The notes: generated from the letters alone by a model not told the origin. Shown: positions 32,955 to 41,783, counted from the stretch's first letter. The stretch: 64,000 bases of DNA from Brachybacterium sp036311905 (GCF_036311905.1 NZ_JAZDCH010000021.1:62001-126000), one strand, 5' to 3'. Made by a program: numbers and translations.

Positions 32955-33680
32955 TCAGGCTCCGCGGCGGGCGAGGCGCAGCGCGCCGTCCGCGACGCTC
33001 ACCTCGAGGTCGTCGAGGGAGGTGACCAGAGCATCCGCTCGGGAGGCGAGCTCCGCGGCCGGCGTGGTGGTGGTCACGGCGACGGTCCGCGCGCCGGCCG
33101 CGGATCCGGAGCGCAGGCCGCCCACCGAGTCCTCGAGCACGATGGTCTCCGCCGGGTCCGCCCCCACCCGCTCGGCGCCCAGGAGGTAGGGCTCGGGATC
33201 CGGCTTCCCGTGCGCGACCTGGTCGGCCGTGACGAGGCCCGCCGGGGCGGGCAGGCCGGTGCGGGCCCAACGGGCCTCGAACAGGGGTCGGGTGCAGGAG
33301 GTGACGATGGTCCAGGTGGGGCGGCCGAGCTGCTCGGCCGCGGCGTCGAGCTCGCGCAGAAGCCGCTCGGTGCCGGGGAGGGTCCTGATGCCGGCGACAT
33401 CCGCGATCTCGAGCTCCTCGATGCGCGCATGGGCCCGGTCGAGCTCCTCCGCGGTGAGCTCGGGCAGGATCTCGGCGAGGATCTGCCGCGCGGGACGCCC
33501 GTGCTCGGCATGCCCGAAGCGGTGGTCGCTGCCGAGCTCCGCCAGCAGCGTGTCCCACGCGCGCTCGACCGAGGGACCGGAGTCGATGAGGGTGCCGTCC
33601 ATGTCGAGCAGGAGGGCCTGGGCGCGCAGCGGCAGCGCCTCGGGGGCTGGCGTCGCAGAGGGATCCGGAATCGCGGTCAT
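32955..33680 (-). CDS. HAD-superfamily (beta-phosphoglucomutase/gph-like) hydrolase
   Basis: A 241-residue HAD subfamily IA hydrolase. Motif I is LLLDMDGTLID (about residues 23-33), motif II is WTIVTSCTRP, the Lys motif is HGKPDPEPYL, and motif III/IV is IVLEDSVGGLRSGSAAG. The helical cap between motifs I and II is complete. Likely a sugar-phosphate or phosphoglycolate phosphatase; the substrate cannot be read from sequence. It precedes the fusion gene by 125 bp on the same strand and is divergent from azlC. Confidence 0.85.
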   Translation of the reverse strand: MTAIPDPSATPAPEALPLRAQALLLDMDGTLIDSGPSVERAWDTLLAELGSDHRFGHAEHGRPARQILAEILPELTAEELDRAHARIEELEIADVAGIRTLPGTERLLRELDAAAEQLGRPTWTIVTSCTRPLFEARWARTGLPAPAGLVTADQVAHGKPDPEPYLLGAERVGADPAETIVLEDSVGGLRSGSAAGARTVAVTTTTPAAELASRADALVTSLDDLEVSVADGALRLARRGA

Positions 33681-33753
33681 ACCCCCACGATCTCACAGGC
33701 GCGCCGGACCGCGAGGACGCATCCGCGCAGGTGAACGTATGGTGGTCGGCATC

Positions 33754-34500
33754 ATGTCGACTGCACTTCCCGCGCCCTCGCCGCCGCCGGGCGTCCCCTC
33801 CGAGCCCCCGTCCGTCCCTGTCCCGGAGCGGCTGCGTGCGCTGCGCCGCACCGGACTCTCGATGGGCGTGGCCACCGGCCTATACGGCATCTCCTTCGGG
33901 GCCCTCGCGACCGCCTCCGGGCTCGACGTCTGGCAGGCGATGGTGCTCTCGGCGGTGATGTTCACCGGCGGCAGCCAGTTCGCGTTCATCGGCGTCCTCG
34001 GCGGGGGCGGGTCGGCGCTCGGCGCGGCGCTCGCCGCCTCCCTGCTCGGGATCCGCAACACGCTCTACGGGGTGATCCTCGCGCCGTCCCTGCCGCGCGG
34101 GGGCTGGCGCGGTCCGCTGCGCGCGCATCTGACCATCGACGAGTCCGCGGCGCTCGCCGCGTCCGGCACCACCACCGAGGAGAGGCGCACCGGCTTCTGG
34201 GCCGCCGGGGTGTGGGTGTACGTCTTCTGGAACCTGTTCACCCTGGTCGGGGCGCTGGCCGGGCAGCACGTGGCCGATCCCGGCGCCTGGGGCCTGGATG
34301 CCGCGGCGGCCGCGGCCTTCCTCGCGCTGCTGTGGCCGCGGCTGCGCTCCGGGGAGGCCGTGGCGGTCGCCGTGGCCGCGGCCTTCGTCGCCCTGCTGAC
34401 CACCCCCGCGCTGCCCCCGGGGCTGCCCGTGCTCGCCGCGGCACTGGTCGCCGTGATCGCGGGGCTGCTCCCCCGGCGCTCCCCGGAGGTGCGGGGATGA
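33754..34500 (+). CDS. azlC: AzlC family branched-chain amino acid exporter subunit
   Basis: Large subunit of an AzlCD/BrnFE-type exporter, about 248 residues with seven or so hydrophobic helices. GVATGLYGISFGALATASGLDVWQAMVLSAVMFTGGSQFAFIGVLGGGGS is the conserved first half, and RAHLTIDESAALA the central loop. The N-terminus is Pro-rich. Start choice is uncertain: ATG 33754 lies ten bases after TATGGT, while an in-frame ATG at 33739 has a weak AGGTG five bases upstream. azlD follows with a 4-base overlap. Confidence 0.88.
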   Translation: MSTALPAPSPPPGVPSEPPSVPVPERLRALRRTGLSMGVATGLYGISFGALATASGLDVWQAMVLSAVMFTGGSQFAFIGVLGGGGSALGAALAASLLGIRNTLYGVILAPSLPRGGWRGPLRAHLTIDESAALAASGTTTEERRTGFWAAGVWVYVFWNLFTLVGALAGQHVADPGAWGLDAAAAAAFLALLWPRLRSGEAVAVAVAAAFVALLTTPALPPGLPVLAAALVAVIAGLLPRRSPEVRG

Positions 34501-34811
34501 GCGTGCTCTGGATCGGGGTGGTCCTCGCCTCGCTGGTGTCCTTCGGGCAGAAGTGGATCGGCTACCAGGTGCCCTCCGAGACGCTGGATCGGCCGCGCGT
34601 CTCGCGGATCACCGCGCTGCTGCCGATCGCGTTGCTCGGGGCCCTGGTCGCGGTGCAGGCGGCGACCTCGGGCACCGTGCTGGTCGCCGATGCCCGGCTC
34701 GTGGCTCTCCTCGCGGCGGCGGTGCTGCTGCTCCTGCGGGCGCCCTTCCTCGTGGTGGTGATCGGGGCGGCGGCGACCGCGGCGGTGCTGCGGGCGCTGG
34801 GCTGGAGCTGA
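34497..34811 (+). CDS. azlD: AzlD family transporter subunit
   Basis: Small partner of AzlC, 104 residues and four predicted helices, with LVSFGQKWIGYQVPSETLDRPRVSRITALLPIALLGALVAVQ typical of AzlD. Its ATG overlaps the azlC stop (ATGA), giving coupled synthesis of the two subunits. Together they should export branched-chain amino acids or methionine. A small hairpin follows the stop. Confidence 0.88.
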   Translation: MSVLWIGVVLASLVSFGQKWIGYQVPSETLDRPRVSRITALLPIALLGALVAVQAATSGTVLVADARLVALLAAAVLLLLRAPFLVVVIGAAATAAVLRALGWS

Positions 34812-34829
34812 GGCGCTGAGTCCCTGACC

Positions 34830-34845
34830 GGCGCCGACGGGCGCC
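34830..34845. terminator. Small hairpin between azlD and the convergent membrane-protein gene
   Basis: GGCGCC-GACG-GGCGCC forms a 6-bp stem with a tetraloop 18 bp after the azlD stop. Confidence 0.45.
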
Positions 34846-34884
34846 TGCCAGCACCTGCGCGTGTCGGCGGATCGCGCGGGAGAT

Positions 34885-35343
34885 TCAGCCGCGCCGGGAG
34901 GCGTCGATGGCCCGTCGGGTCGCGAGGCGCGCCTGCTTGCGATCGCGCAGCCCGTCGTAGGCGAGGGCGAGGCGGAACCAGGCGCGCCAGTCGTCCTGGG
35001 CGCCCTCCTGGACCGCGGTGCGCGCGACCTCGAACTCGGCGCGTCGTTCCTCGTCGGTCGGTGCGTGCTCGGCTTCCTCAGCCGGGGCGAGCGGACGCTC
35101 GCCCTCCGTCCCGTGGACGGGCTGGGCGGCGTAGCGTGCGGCGAGGCGGCCCGCGGCGAGTCCGAAGAGCACCTCCCGCCAGGTCACCCAGACGGTGAGG
35201 GCGAGGAGCACCACCACCGCGGCGGCGAGGCCGACGCCGAGCGGTGTGCCGGCCCGCACGAAGCCCCAGGCGATCCAGCCCAGGCCCCAGCAGTAGGCGG
35301 CACTGATCAGGAGGAGGGCCCCGACGAGGAGCTGCTGTCGCAC
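34885..35343 (-). CDS. Small membrane protein with TPR-like tail
   Basis: A 152-residue protein with two transmembrane helices (about residues 5-30 and 36-58), an acidic linker, and a C-terminal helical region DWRAWFRLALAYDGLRDRKQARLATRRAID that looks like one tetratricopeptide repeat. I do not recognise the family; similar genes follow dapB in related actinobacteria. It starts with GTG eight bases after the dapB stop and is probably co-transcribed with it. The cytoplasmic tail may mediate protein contact, but that is a guess. Confidence 0.7.
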   Translation of the reverse strand: MRQQLLVGALLLISAAYCWGLGWIAWGFVRAGTPLGVGLAAAVVVLLALTVWVTWREVLFGLAAGRLAARYAAQPVHGTEGERPLAPAEEAEHAPTDEERRAEFEVARTAVQEGAQDDWRAWFRLALAYDGLRDRKQARLATRRAIDASRRG

Positions 35344-35351
35344 GGCGGCGC

Positions 35352-36167
35352 TCAGCCCTGGCCGGCGGCGTCGGCGGCGTCGCCGGTGCCGAGGTCCAGG
35401 TAGCCGTCGAGACCCACGGTCAGCCCCGGATGGGACGCCACCTCACGCACCCCCAGCAGCACCCCGGGCATGAAGCTGCCACGGTCGAAGGAGTCGTGAC
35501 GGAGCTGGAACTGCTCGCCGGGGCCGCCGAACTGGACCACCTCGTGGGCGACGAGCCCGCGCTGCCGCACGGCGTGCACGTGCACCCCGTCGACCACGGC
35601 CCCGCGCGCTCCCAGCGGGTCCTTCTCGGTCGCGTCCGGCACCGGGCCGAGCCCCCCGGCGGTCCGGCCGCGTGCGATCGCGGCGGCGGTGTGGCGTGCG
35701 GTCCCCGAGGGAGCGTCGAGCTTGTCGGGGTGGTGCATCTCGATGATCTCGGCGCTCTCGTAGTAGCGCGCGGCGACCTCGGCGAAGCGCATCGCGAGCA
35801 CGGCGCCGATCGCGAAGTTGGGGGCGATCAGCACCCCCACGTCGGGGGCGCCCGCGAGGCGCTCGCGCAGCGCGCCGAGCGACTCCTCGGTCCATCCCGT
35901 CGTCCCGACGACGGCGTGGATGCCGTGGTCCACGAGCCAGTCGACGTTCTGCGCGGTGACCGCGGGAACGGTGAGGTCGACCGCGACCTGCGCCCCGGCC
36001 GCGGCGATGGCCTCGAGATCGTCACCGCGCCCGATCCGGGCGACGAGCTCGAGGTCGTCGGCGGCCTCGACGGCCCGGCAGGCCTCGGCGCCCATGCGTC
36101 CCTCCGCCCCCAGGACGGCGACGCGGAGCGCGGAGGCGGTGGTCTCGGGATCGGGGGTGCGGGTCAT
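35352..36167 (-). CDS. dapB: 4-hydroxy-tetrahydrodipicolinate reductase
   Basis: Second step of the DAP pathway, 271 residues. VAVLGAEGRMGAEACRAVE (about residues 17-35) is the NAD(P) glycine motif in its DapB form, VDLTVPAV and VVGTTGW follow, and EIIEMHHPDKLDAPSGTA contains the catalytic His pair and Lys. EVVQFGGPGEQFQLRHDSFDR is the conserved C-terminal strand. It follows the M16 peptidase gene by 61 bp on the same strand. The product feeds the pathway that DapF completes. Confidence 0.96.
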   Translation of the reverse strand: MTRTPDPETTASALRVAVLGAEGRMGAEACRAVEAADDLELVARIGRGDDLEAIAAAGAQVAVDLTVPAVTAQNVDWLVDHGIHAVVGTTGWTEESLGALRERLAGAPDVGVLIAPNFAIGAVLAMRFAEVAARYYESAEIIEMHHPDKLDAPSGTARHTAAAIARGRTAGGLGPVPDATEKDPLGARGAVVDGVHVHAVRQRGLVAHEVVQFGGPGEQFQLRHDSFDRGSFMPGVLLGVREVASHPGLTVGLDGYLDLGTGDAADAAGQG

Positions 36168-36228
36168 GAAGGCTCCTCGGACGGGGTCGGGCGGGTTGCG
36201 GGACGGGACGATCGGCGCGGGGCGGGGA

Positions 36229-37560
36229 TCAGCTCTCGGGGCCGACCTCGACCCGGGTCGAGAAGGAGGCGGCGAGGCGCGCGGCGAGGTCCTGCACCGC
36301 GCGGACGTCGACCTCCCCGATGCGCCGCAGGGTCTCGTCGACGCTGGTGTAGCGGCCGTGGACCAGCTCGAGGGTGCCGAGGCGGCCCATCCGGCTGGAG
36401 GTGTCCTCGAGCCCGAGCGCGAAGGAGCCGGTGATCTGGCCCTTGGCCCGCTCCAGCTCGGTCGCGGTGATGCCGCCGGAGCCCATCTGTTCGAGTTCTT
36501 CGGCGAGCAGCTCGACCACCTGGGCGGTGCGGCCGGGGCGGCAGGCGGCGTAGAGGCCGAACAGCCCCGCGTCGCGGTATCCGGCGGAGAAGGAGTACAC
36601 CGAGTACGCGAGGCCGCGCTGCTCGCGGATGTTCTGGAAGAGGCGCGAGGACATGCCGCCGCCGAGCACGCTCATCAGCACGGACAGCGCGTGGCGGTCC
36701 TCGCTGAGAGCGCTCAGGCCCTGGCCGCCGAGGTAGATGTGGTTCTGCTCCGAGGGGCGCACCAGCCGGTGCGGCGCGATCGCCGCGACGTCGAGGGCGG
36801 CCGCGGACTCGGGCGCGAGTGCCCCCTCGCGTCGGCCGCGGGCGGGCAGGGCGCCGTCGGCGAGCTCCCAGCCCCCGCGGCGGAGCCCGGCGACGAGCAG
36901 CCCCGCGAGCTCCTCGTGGTCGAGATCGCCGACGGCGGTGACCACCAGGTTCTCGGGGGTGTAGTGCTCGCGCCAGTGCTCGCGCACGTCCTCGATCGCG
37001 AGCGCGGTCACCGTCTGCTCGGTGCCGCCGACGGGCCGCCCGATGGCGGTCTCCGGGCCCAGCACCTCGGCGAGGAAGGTCTCGTACCCGATGTCCGTCG
37101 GGTCGTCCCCGGCCATCGCGAGTTCCTCGAGGATCACCTCGCGCTCGGTGCGCAGCGCCTCCTCCTCGAGCAGGCTCGCGGTGATCATGTCGGTGAGGAC
37201 GTCCGCCGCCATCGGCAGGTCCGCCGAGCGGACCCGGCCGTAATAGAGGGTGTGCTCCTTGGCGGTCACCGCGTTGGAATCCCCGCCGACCTCGTCGAAG
37301 GCGGCGGCGATGTCCAGGGCGCTGCGGCGGGAGGTGCCCTTGAACAGCAGATGCTCGAGCACATGGGTCGATCCGGCGTGCTCCGGCCGCTCGTCCCGGG
37401 AGCCGACGGGCAGCCACAGCCCCAGGGTCGCGCTGCGCACGCTGCGGTCGGTCTGCGTCAGCAGGCGCACCCCGCCCGGGAGGATGCTGCGGCGCACCCC
37501 CGCGGCGGCGTCGAGCACGACATCGGAGGCGGGGTCGTCGTAGGTGAGGTCGAGAGGCAT
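36229..37560 (-). CDS. M16 family zinc peptidase
   Basis: Pitrilysin-type metallopeptidase, 443 residues. The inverted zinc motif HVLEH (H66, E69, H70) sits in a typical context AGSTHVLEHLLFKGTSRR, with the third ligand in REVILEELAMAGDDP. The inactive second half has GGGMSSRLFQNIREQRGLAYSVYS. Cytoplasmic, as no signal peptide is seen. It lies behind pnp as in most actinobacteria, but a strong terminator separates them, and AACAAT plus six bases stands before its ATG, so it has its own leaderless promoter and probably drives dapB. Confidence 0.93.
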   Translation of the reverse strand: MPLDLTYDDPASDVVLDAAAGVRRSILPGGVRLLTQTDRSVRSATLGLWLPVGSRDERPEHAGSTHVLEHLLFKGTSRRSALDIAAAFDEVGGDSNAVTAKEHTLYYGRVRSADLPMAADVLTDMITASLLEEEALRTEREVILEELAMAGDDPTDIGYETFLAEVLGPETAIGRPVGGTEQTVTALAIEDVREHWREHYTPENLVVTAVGDLDHEELAGLLVAGLRRGGWELADGALPARGRREGALAPESAAALDVAAIAPHRLVRPSEQNHIYLGGQGLSALSEDRHALSVLMSVLGGGMSSRLFQNIREQRGLAYSVYSFSAGYRDAGLFGLYAACRPGRTAQVVELLAEELEQMGSGGITATELERAKGQITGSFALGLEDTSSRMGRLGTLELVHGRYTSVDETLRRIGEVDVRAVQDLAARLAASFSTRVEVGPES

Positions 37561-37566
37561 CGATCG

Positions 37567-37572
37567 ATTGTT
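37567..37572 (-). promoter_or_regulatory. -10 hexamer AACAAT, leaderless start of M16 peptidase
   Basis: Leftward AACAAT is followed by CGATCG and the ATG at 37560, downstream of the pnp terminator. Confidence 0.5.
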
Positions 37573-37632
37573 CCACGGGGCGAGGGGCGCTCGGCCGAGC
37601 GTTCGCTCACAGCGGCGGCCCCGTATACGCCG

Positions 37633-37666
37633 CAGGGGCGGCACCCTCGAAAGGGTGCCGCCCCTG
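37633..37666. terminator. Strong hairpin terminator behind pnp
   Basis: A perfect 15-bp stem (starting CAGGGGCGG) with a CGAA tetraloop lies 36 bp past the pnp stop. Confidence 0.88.
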
Positions 37667-37701
37667 GCGGTGTCCGGCGACTCGGGGTCACCGGCGCGGG
37701 A

Positions 37702-39978
37702 TCACTCGCCCGAAGGCTCCTCGGCGGACTCCGCCGACTCGGCGGCCGCGGCCTTCTCGGCCGCCTCCGCCTCGTCGTCGATCACGGCGAGGGAGATCTT
37801 GCCGCGGGCGTCGATCTCACGGATCTCGACCTCGATCTTCTGGCCCACCTTGGCGACGTCCTCGACGTTGTCCACGCGCTTGCCGTCGTTCAGCTTGCGC
37901 AGCTGGGTGACGTGGAGCAGACCGTCCTTGCCCGGGGTGAGGGACACGAAGGCGCCGAAGTCGACCACGCGCACCACGGTGCCGAGGTAGCGCTCGCCGA
38001 CCTCGGGGACCTGCGGGTTCGCGATCGCGTTGACCGCGGCGCGGGCCGCCTCGGCCGAGGGGCCGTCGGTCGCGCCGATGTAGACGGTGCCGTCGTCCTC
38101 GATGGTGATGTCGGCGCCGGTGTCGTCCTGGATCTGGTTGATCATCTGGCCCTTCGGGCCGATGACCGCGCCGATCTTGTCGACGGGGATGGTGACCGCG
38201 AGCACGCGCGGGGCGTACGGGCTCATCTCGTCGGGGGTGTCGATCGCCTCGTTGAGCACGGACAGGATCGCCAGGCGCGCCTCGCGAGCCTGCGACAGGG
38301 CGCCCGCGAGCACCGAGGCGGGGATGCCGTCGAGCTTGGTGTCCAGCTGGATGGCGGTGACGAACTCCGAGGTGCCGGCGACCTTGAAGTCCATGTCGCC
38401 GAAGGCGTCCTCGGCCCCGAGGATGTCGGTGAGCGCCGCGTACTTGGTCTCGCCCTCGACGGTGTCGGAGATGAGGCCCATGGCGATGCCGGCGACGGGC
38501 GCGCGCAGCGGCACACCCGCGTTCAGCAGGGCGAGGGTCGAGGCGCAGACGGAGCCCATCGAGGTGGAACCGTTCGAGCCCAGCGCCTCGGACACCTGGC
38601 GGATCGCGTAGGGGAACTCCTCGCGGCCCGGGAGCACCGGCACCAGAGCGCGCTCGGCGAGCATGCCGTGCCCGATCTCGCGACGCTTCGGGGAACCCAC
38701 GCGACCGGTCTCACCGGTGGAGTAGGGCGGGAAGTTGTAGTGGTGGATGTACCGCTTGTGGTGCACCGGGGAGAGCGAGTCGATCTGCTGCTCCATCTTG
38801 AGCATGTTCAGCGTGGTGACGCCCAGGATCTGGGTCTCGCCGCGCTGGAACAGGGCCGAACCGTGCACGCGCGGCAGGACCTCGACCTCGGCGGAGAGCG
38901 CACGGATGTCGCGCAGGCCGCGACCGTCGATGCGGACGCCGTCGGTGAGGACCTTCTGGCGCACGACCTTCTTGGTCAGCGCGCGGAAGGCGCCGCTGAT
39001 CTCCTTCTCGCGACCCGCGAGCGGCTTGCCCTCGGCGCCGAGCTCCTCGAGCACCTCGGCGAGCAGCTCCTCGGTGCGCTCCTCGCGCTCCTGCTTCGCC
39101 GCGATGGACATGACCTCGGCGAGGCGGCCGCGGGCGGCCTCGTCGACGATGCCGAAGGCGTCCTCCTGATAGTCCAGGAAGAGCGGGAACTCGCGGACCG
39201 GCTTCGCGGCCGTCGCGGCGAGCTCCTGCTGCGCGACGCACAGCGAGCGGATGAACACCTTGGCGGCCTCGAGGCCCTCGGCCACGACCTCCTCGGTGGG
39301 GGCGATCGCGCCCTGCTCCTTGATGAGGGTCCAGGAGTTGTCGGTGGCCTCGGCCTCGACCATCATGATCGCGACGTCGTCACCGACGATGCGGCCGGCG
39401 ACGACCATGGAGAACACGGCCTCGTCGAGCTGGGTGAAGGTCGGGAAGGCGACCCACTGGCCACCCTCGTTGGTCGGCATGAGGGCGATGCGCACCGCGC
39501 CGATCGGACCCGAGAACGGCAGACCGGAGATCTGGGTGGAGGCGGAGGCGCCGTTGATGCCGACGACGTCGTACGCGTCGTCCGGGCCGCAGGCCATGAC
39601 GGTCAGGACGACCTGGACCTCGTTGCGCAGGCCCTTCACGAAGGCGGGGCGCAGCGGGCGGTCGGTGAGACGGGCGGCGAGGATCGCGTCGGTGCCGGGG
39701 CGGCCCTCGCGGCGGAAGAACGAGCCGGGGATGCGGCCCGCGGCGTACATCCGCTCCTCGACGTCGACGGTGAGCGGGAAGAAGTCGAACTGGTCCTTGG
39801 GACGGTTCGAGACGGCGGTCGCCGAGAACACCATCGTGTCGTCGTCGAGGTAGACGGCGACGGCGCCGGCGGCCTGCTGGGCGAGACGACCGGTCTCGAA
39901 GCGGATCTCGCGACGTCCGAAGGCGCCGTTGTCGATGACGGCGGTGGTCGCGGTGATGTCGGGGCCTTCCATGGCCAT
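37702..39978 (-). CDS. pnp: Polyribonucleotide nucleotidyltransferase
   Basis: Phosphorolytic 3'-5' exoribonuclease (PNPase), 758 residues. Two RNase PH-like domains are joined by an all-helical domain; the second contains the catalytic region GFGDMDFKVAGT-type motif (here AEDAFGDMDFKVAGTSEF). FFRREGRPGTDAILAARLTDRPLRP and TLNMLKMEQQIDSLSPVHHKRYIHHYNFPP are conserved. KH (VIGPKGQMINQIQDDTGADITIEDDG) and S1 (GTVVRVVDFGAFVSLTPGKDGLLHV) domains end the protein. GAGGAG is six bases before the ATG at 39978; a second in-frame ATG lies two codons later. rpsO precedes it with two hairpins between. Confidence 0.98.
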   Translation of the reverse strand: MAMEGPDITATTAVIDNGAFGRREIRFETGRLAQQAAGAVAVYLDDDTMVFSATAVSNRPKDQFDFFPLTVDVEERMYAAGRIPGSFFRREGRPGTDAILAARLTDRPLRPAFVKGLRNEVQVVLTVMACGPDDAYDVVGINGASASTQISGLPFSGPIGAVRIALMPTNEGGQWVAFPTFTQLDEAVFSMVVAGRIVGDDVAIMMVEAEATDNSWTLIKEQGAIAPTEEVVAEGLEAAKVFIRSLCVAQQELAATAAKPVREFPLFLDYQEDAFGIVDEAARGRLAEVMSIAAKQEREERTEELLAEVLEELGAEGKPLAGREKEISGAFRALTKKVVRQKVLTDGVRIDGRGLRDIRALSAEVEVLPRVHGSALFQRGETQILGVTTLNMLKMEQQIDSLSPVHHKRYIHHYNFPPYSTGETGRVGSPKRREIGHGMLAERALVPVLPGREEFPYAIRQVSEALGSNGSTSMGSVCASTLALLNAGVPLRAPVAGIAMGLISDTVEGETKYAALTDILGAEDAFGDMDFKVAGTSEFVTAIQLDTKLDGIPASVLAGALSQAREARLAILSVLNEAIDTPDEMSPYAPRVLAVTIPVDKIGAVIGPKGQMINQIQDDTGADITIEDDGTVYIGATDGPSAEAARAAVNAIANPQVPEVGERYLGTVVRVVDFGAFVSLTPGKDGLLHVTQLRKLNDGKRVDNVEDVAKVGQKIEVEIREIDARGKISLAVIDDEAEAAEKAAAAESAESAEEPSGE

Positions 39979-40129
39979 GGGGATCTCCTCTGGATCGGGG
40001 TGCCCCCGGGGCGCGGTCATCGCCGGTCGCGCGCGGAACGGGATCTGCTGGATCCGTTCCGAAGGCGGCTGCCGAGGACCGAACCGGTCGGGGGCTGGAC
40101 TGGTTGAGGGAGGTGCGGGTCGTGCTGGG

Positions 40130-40151
40130 CCCGTCACCCGCAGGTGACGGG
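40130..40151. terminator. Hairpin between rpsO and pnp (proximal to pnp)
   Basis: A perfect 9-bp stem (CCCGTCACC with GGTGACGGG) and a four-base loop lie 45 bp after the rpsO stop. It may be the rpsO terminator or a processing site in an rpsO-pnp transcript. Confidence 0.7.
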
Positions 40152-40160
40152 CACATGGAA

Positions 40161-40189
40161 CCGCCGCCCGCCCAGGGGGCGAGCGGCGG
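40161..40189. terminator. Hairpin directly behind rpsO
   Basis: A 7-bp outer stem (CCGCCGC with GCGGCGG) plus a GCCC/GGGC inner stem begins 7 bp after the rpsO stop. Confidence 0.6.
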
Positions 40190-40195
40190 GATGTG

Positions 40196-40465
40196 TCACC
40201 GGCGGATGCCGAGGCGCTGGATCAGCGCGCGGTAGCGCTCGATGTCGACGCCCTGCAGGTACTGCAGGAGGCGCTTGCGCTGACCGACCAGGAGCATCAG
40301 ACCACGGCGCGTGTGGTGATCGTGCTTGTGGGTCTTGAGGTGCTCGGTCAGGTACTTGATGCGGTGGCTCAGGAGGGCGATCTGGACCTCGGGCGAACCG
40401 GTGTCGCCCTCGCTGGTCCCGTACTCCTTGATGATCTGCTGCTTCGTGGCGGTATCGAAGGCCAT
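40196..40465 (-). CDS. rpsO: 30S ribosomal protein S15
   Basis: 89-residue primary 16S rRNA-binding protein. The sequence is fully typical, with YGTSEGDTGSPEVQIALLSHRI, LKTHKHDHHTRRGLMLLVGQRKRLLQYL and the final RYRALIQRLGIRR. AGGAG is seven bases before the ATG. A TATCCT hexamer at 40604-40609, overlapping the ribF stop, is a likely -10, giving a leader of about 130 bases. As in other bacteria it precedes pnp. Confidence 0.99.
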   Translation of the reverse strand: MAFDTATKQQIIKEYGTSEGDTGSPEVQIALLSHRIKYLTEHLKTHKHDHHTRRGLMLLVGQRKRLLQYLQGVDIERYRALIQRLGIRR

Positions 40466-40603
40466 GGCTCTCCTGGGTGTCGTTGCGCGGCGCTCCGGGG
40501 CCGTGTGCCCCGAGCTCTCTGGACGAGCCGTTCGCGCGTCCCGACGCCGAAGGGGCGAGGGAGGCGCGCAGGGGCTCTCCGCGGCCGAATTCACGGCCCG
40601 ACC

Positions 40604-40609
40604 AGGATA
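40604..40609 (-). promoter_or_regulatory. Possible -10 of rpsO
   Basis: Leftward TATCCT overlaps the end of ribF and stands 138 bases before the rpsO ATG. The leader contains a GGCCG...CGGCC stem. Confidence 0.4.
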
Positions 40610-41626
40610 TCAGTCGCCGCTCGCGGAGCGGGAGGGAGTGCGGTCGAGAGTGCGGCGGGTCACCTCGACGTCGAGGGCCATCTGCGCGATGAGCGCCTCG
40701 ACGGAGTCGAACTTCAGCGTGGGCCGCTGGAAGTCCACGAACTCGAGGCGGACGGTGTCACCGTAGAGGTCCAGGGTGTGGTCGTCATGCACGTAGGCCT
40801 CGACGGTGCGGCGCGGGGCGCCGTCGTCCGCGAAGGTGGGGTTCGTGCCGATCGAGATCGTCGCGGGCGCCCCCGCGAGCGGCGGCGTGCCCTCGTGCGC
40901 GGCATCCTGGGCGATCACGGAGAGCCGGCCCGCATAGACCCCGTCGGCCGGGATCAGACCCTCGGGTGTCGGGCCCAGGTTGGCGGTCGGGAAGCCCAGC
41001 TCGCGCCCGCGCTGGAAGCCGTGGTGCACGGTGTCGGTCACCGTGTGGGCCCGCCCCAGGCCCGCCGCCGCGGCCGCCACGTCCCCGCGGAGCAGCGCCT
41101 CGCGGAGCGTCGAGGACGAGATGCGACCGGTCCCGGCACCGTCCGGGCCGTGGTCGGCGACCGTCACGACCTCGAAGCCGTACCGCTCCCCCAGCTCGCG
41201 CATGGTGTCGATGGTGCCGGCGTTGGCTCGGCCGAAGAGGGCATCCTCGCCGAGCACCACGCAGCGGGCGCCGAGCGCCTCCACCAGGAAGATCCGCACG
41301 AAGTCCTCGGGCGAGTGCTGGGCGAACTCGCGCGTGAACTCGAGGTCGAGCACCCCGTGCACGCCGGCGAGCAGCAGCAGCCGGTCGCGGTCCTCGTGCC
41401 CGGTGAGCAGCGGCGGGTCGCCCGGGGTGCCCATCACGTGGCGCGGATGGGGCCAGAAGGTCACCGCGACCGGTGCGAGGGAGCGGGTCTCGGCATGGTG
41501 CACGAGCTGGTCGATCACGGCCCGGTGCCCGCGGTGCACGCCGTCGTAGTTCCCGATCGAGACCGCGGTGGGGCCGAGGTCGGCGGGCACGTCCTGGACG
41601 CGGTGCCAGATCAGGGGGCGGCTCAC
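40610..41626 (-). CDS. ribF: Bifunctional riboflavin kinase / FAD synthetase
   Basis: Makes FMN and FAD from riboflavin, 338 residues. The N-terminal adenylyltransferase domain has SIGNYDGVHRGHRAVI (about residues 19-34) and ISSSTLREALLRG; the C-terminal kinase domain has GRELGFPTANLGP and ISIGTNPTFADDG, VEAYVHDD. Start GTG at 41626 lies behind AGGA eleven bases upstream; starts further upstream are possible. A TACAGT at 41699-41704 is the likely -10. In many actinobacteria ribF directly follows truB; here a transpeptidase gene on the opposite strand separates them. Confidence 0.95.
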   Translation of the reverse strand: MSRPLIWHRVQDVPADLGPTAVSIGNYDGVHRGHRAVIDQLVHHAETRSLAPVAVTFWPHPRHVMGTPGDPPLLTGHEDRDRLLLLAGVHGVLDLEFTREFAQHSPEDFVRIFLVEALGARCVVLGEDALFGRANAGTIDTMRELGERYGFEVVTVADHGPDGAGTGRISSSTLREALLRGDVAAAAAGLGRAHTVTDTVHHGFQRGRELGFPTANLGPTPEGLIPADGVYAGRLSVIAQDAAHEGTPPLAGAPATISIGTNPTFADDGAPRRTVEAYVHDDHTLDLYGDTVRLEFVDFQRPTLKFDSVEALIAQMALDVEVTRRTLDRTPSRSASGD

Positions 41627-41698
41627 GACGGGGGAGGTCCTTCCGGGACAGGTGCTCGACTGCCCGGCGGGCAGGGCGGTGCGGGAACGCCGCACGAC

Positions 41699-41704
41699 AC
41701 TGTA
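41699..41704 (-). promoter_or_regulatory. -10 of ribF
   Basis: Leftward TACAGT, with TTCGTC sixteen bases further upstream as a weak -35, gives a leader of about 65 bases. Confidence 0.45.
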
Positions 41705-41777
41705 GCCCCGGTCGAGGCGTGACGAATCTGTGACGAAGCTCGGGGCCCCGCTCCCTGGCCGCGCGGGGATACCACGA

Positions 41778-41783
41778 TACGCT
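41778..41783 (+). promoter_or_regulatory. Possible -10 of the L,D-transpeptidase gene
   Basis: TACGCT stands 92 bases before the ATG at 41876. The leader is GC-rich and ends with a weak GGAA ribosome site. Confidence 0.4.

Noticed and set aside
35818..40107. Very long open frame (over 1,400 codons) on the plus strand
   Set aside because: It is antisense to dapB, the M16 peptidase and pnp, all with complete family motifs. Long antisense frames arise from high GC at third codon positions; the translation is Gly/Arg/Asp-rich without domains.
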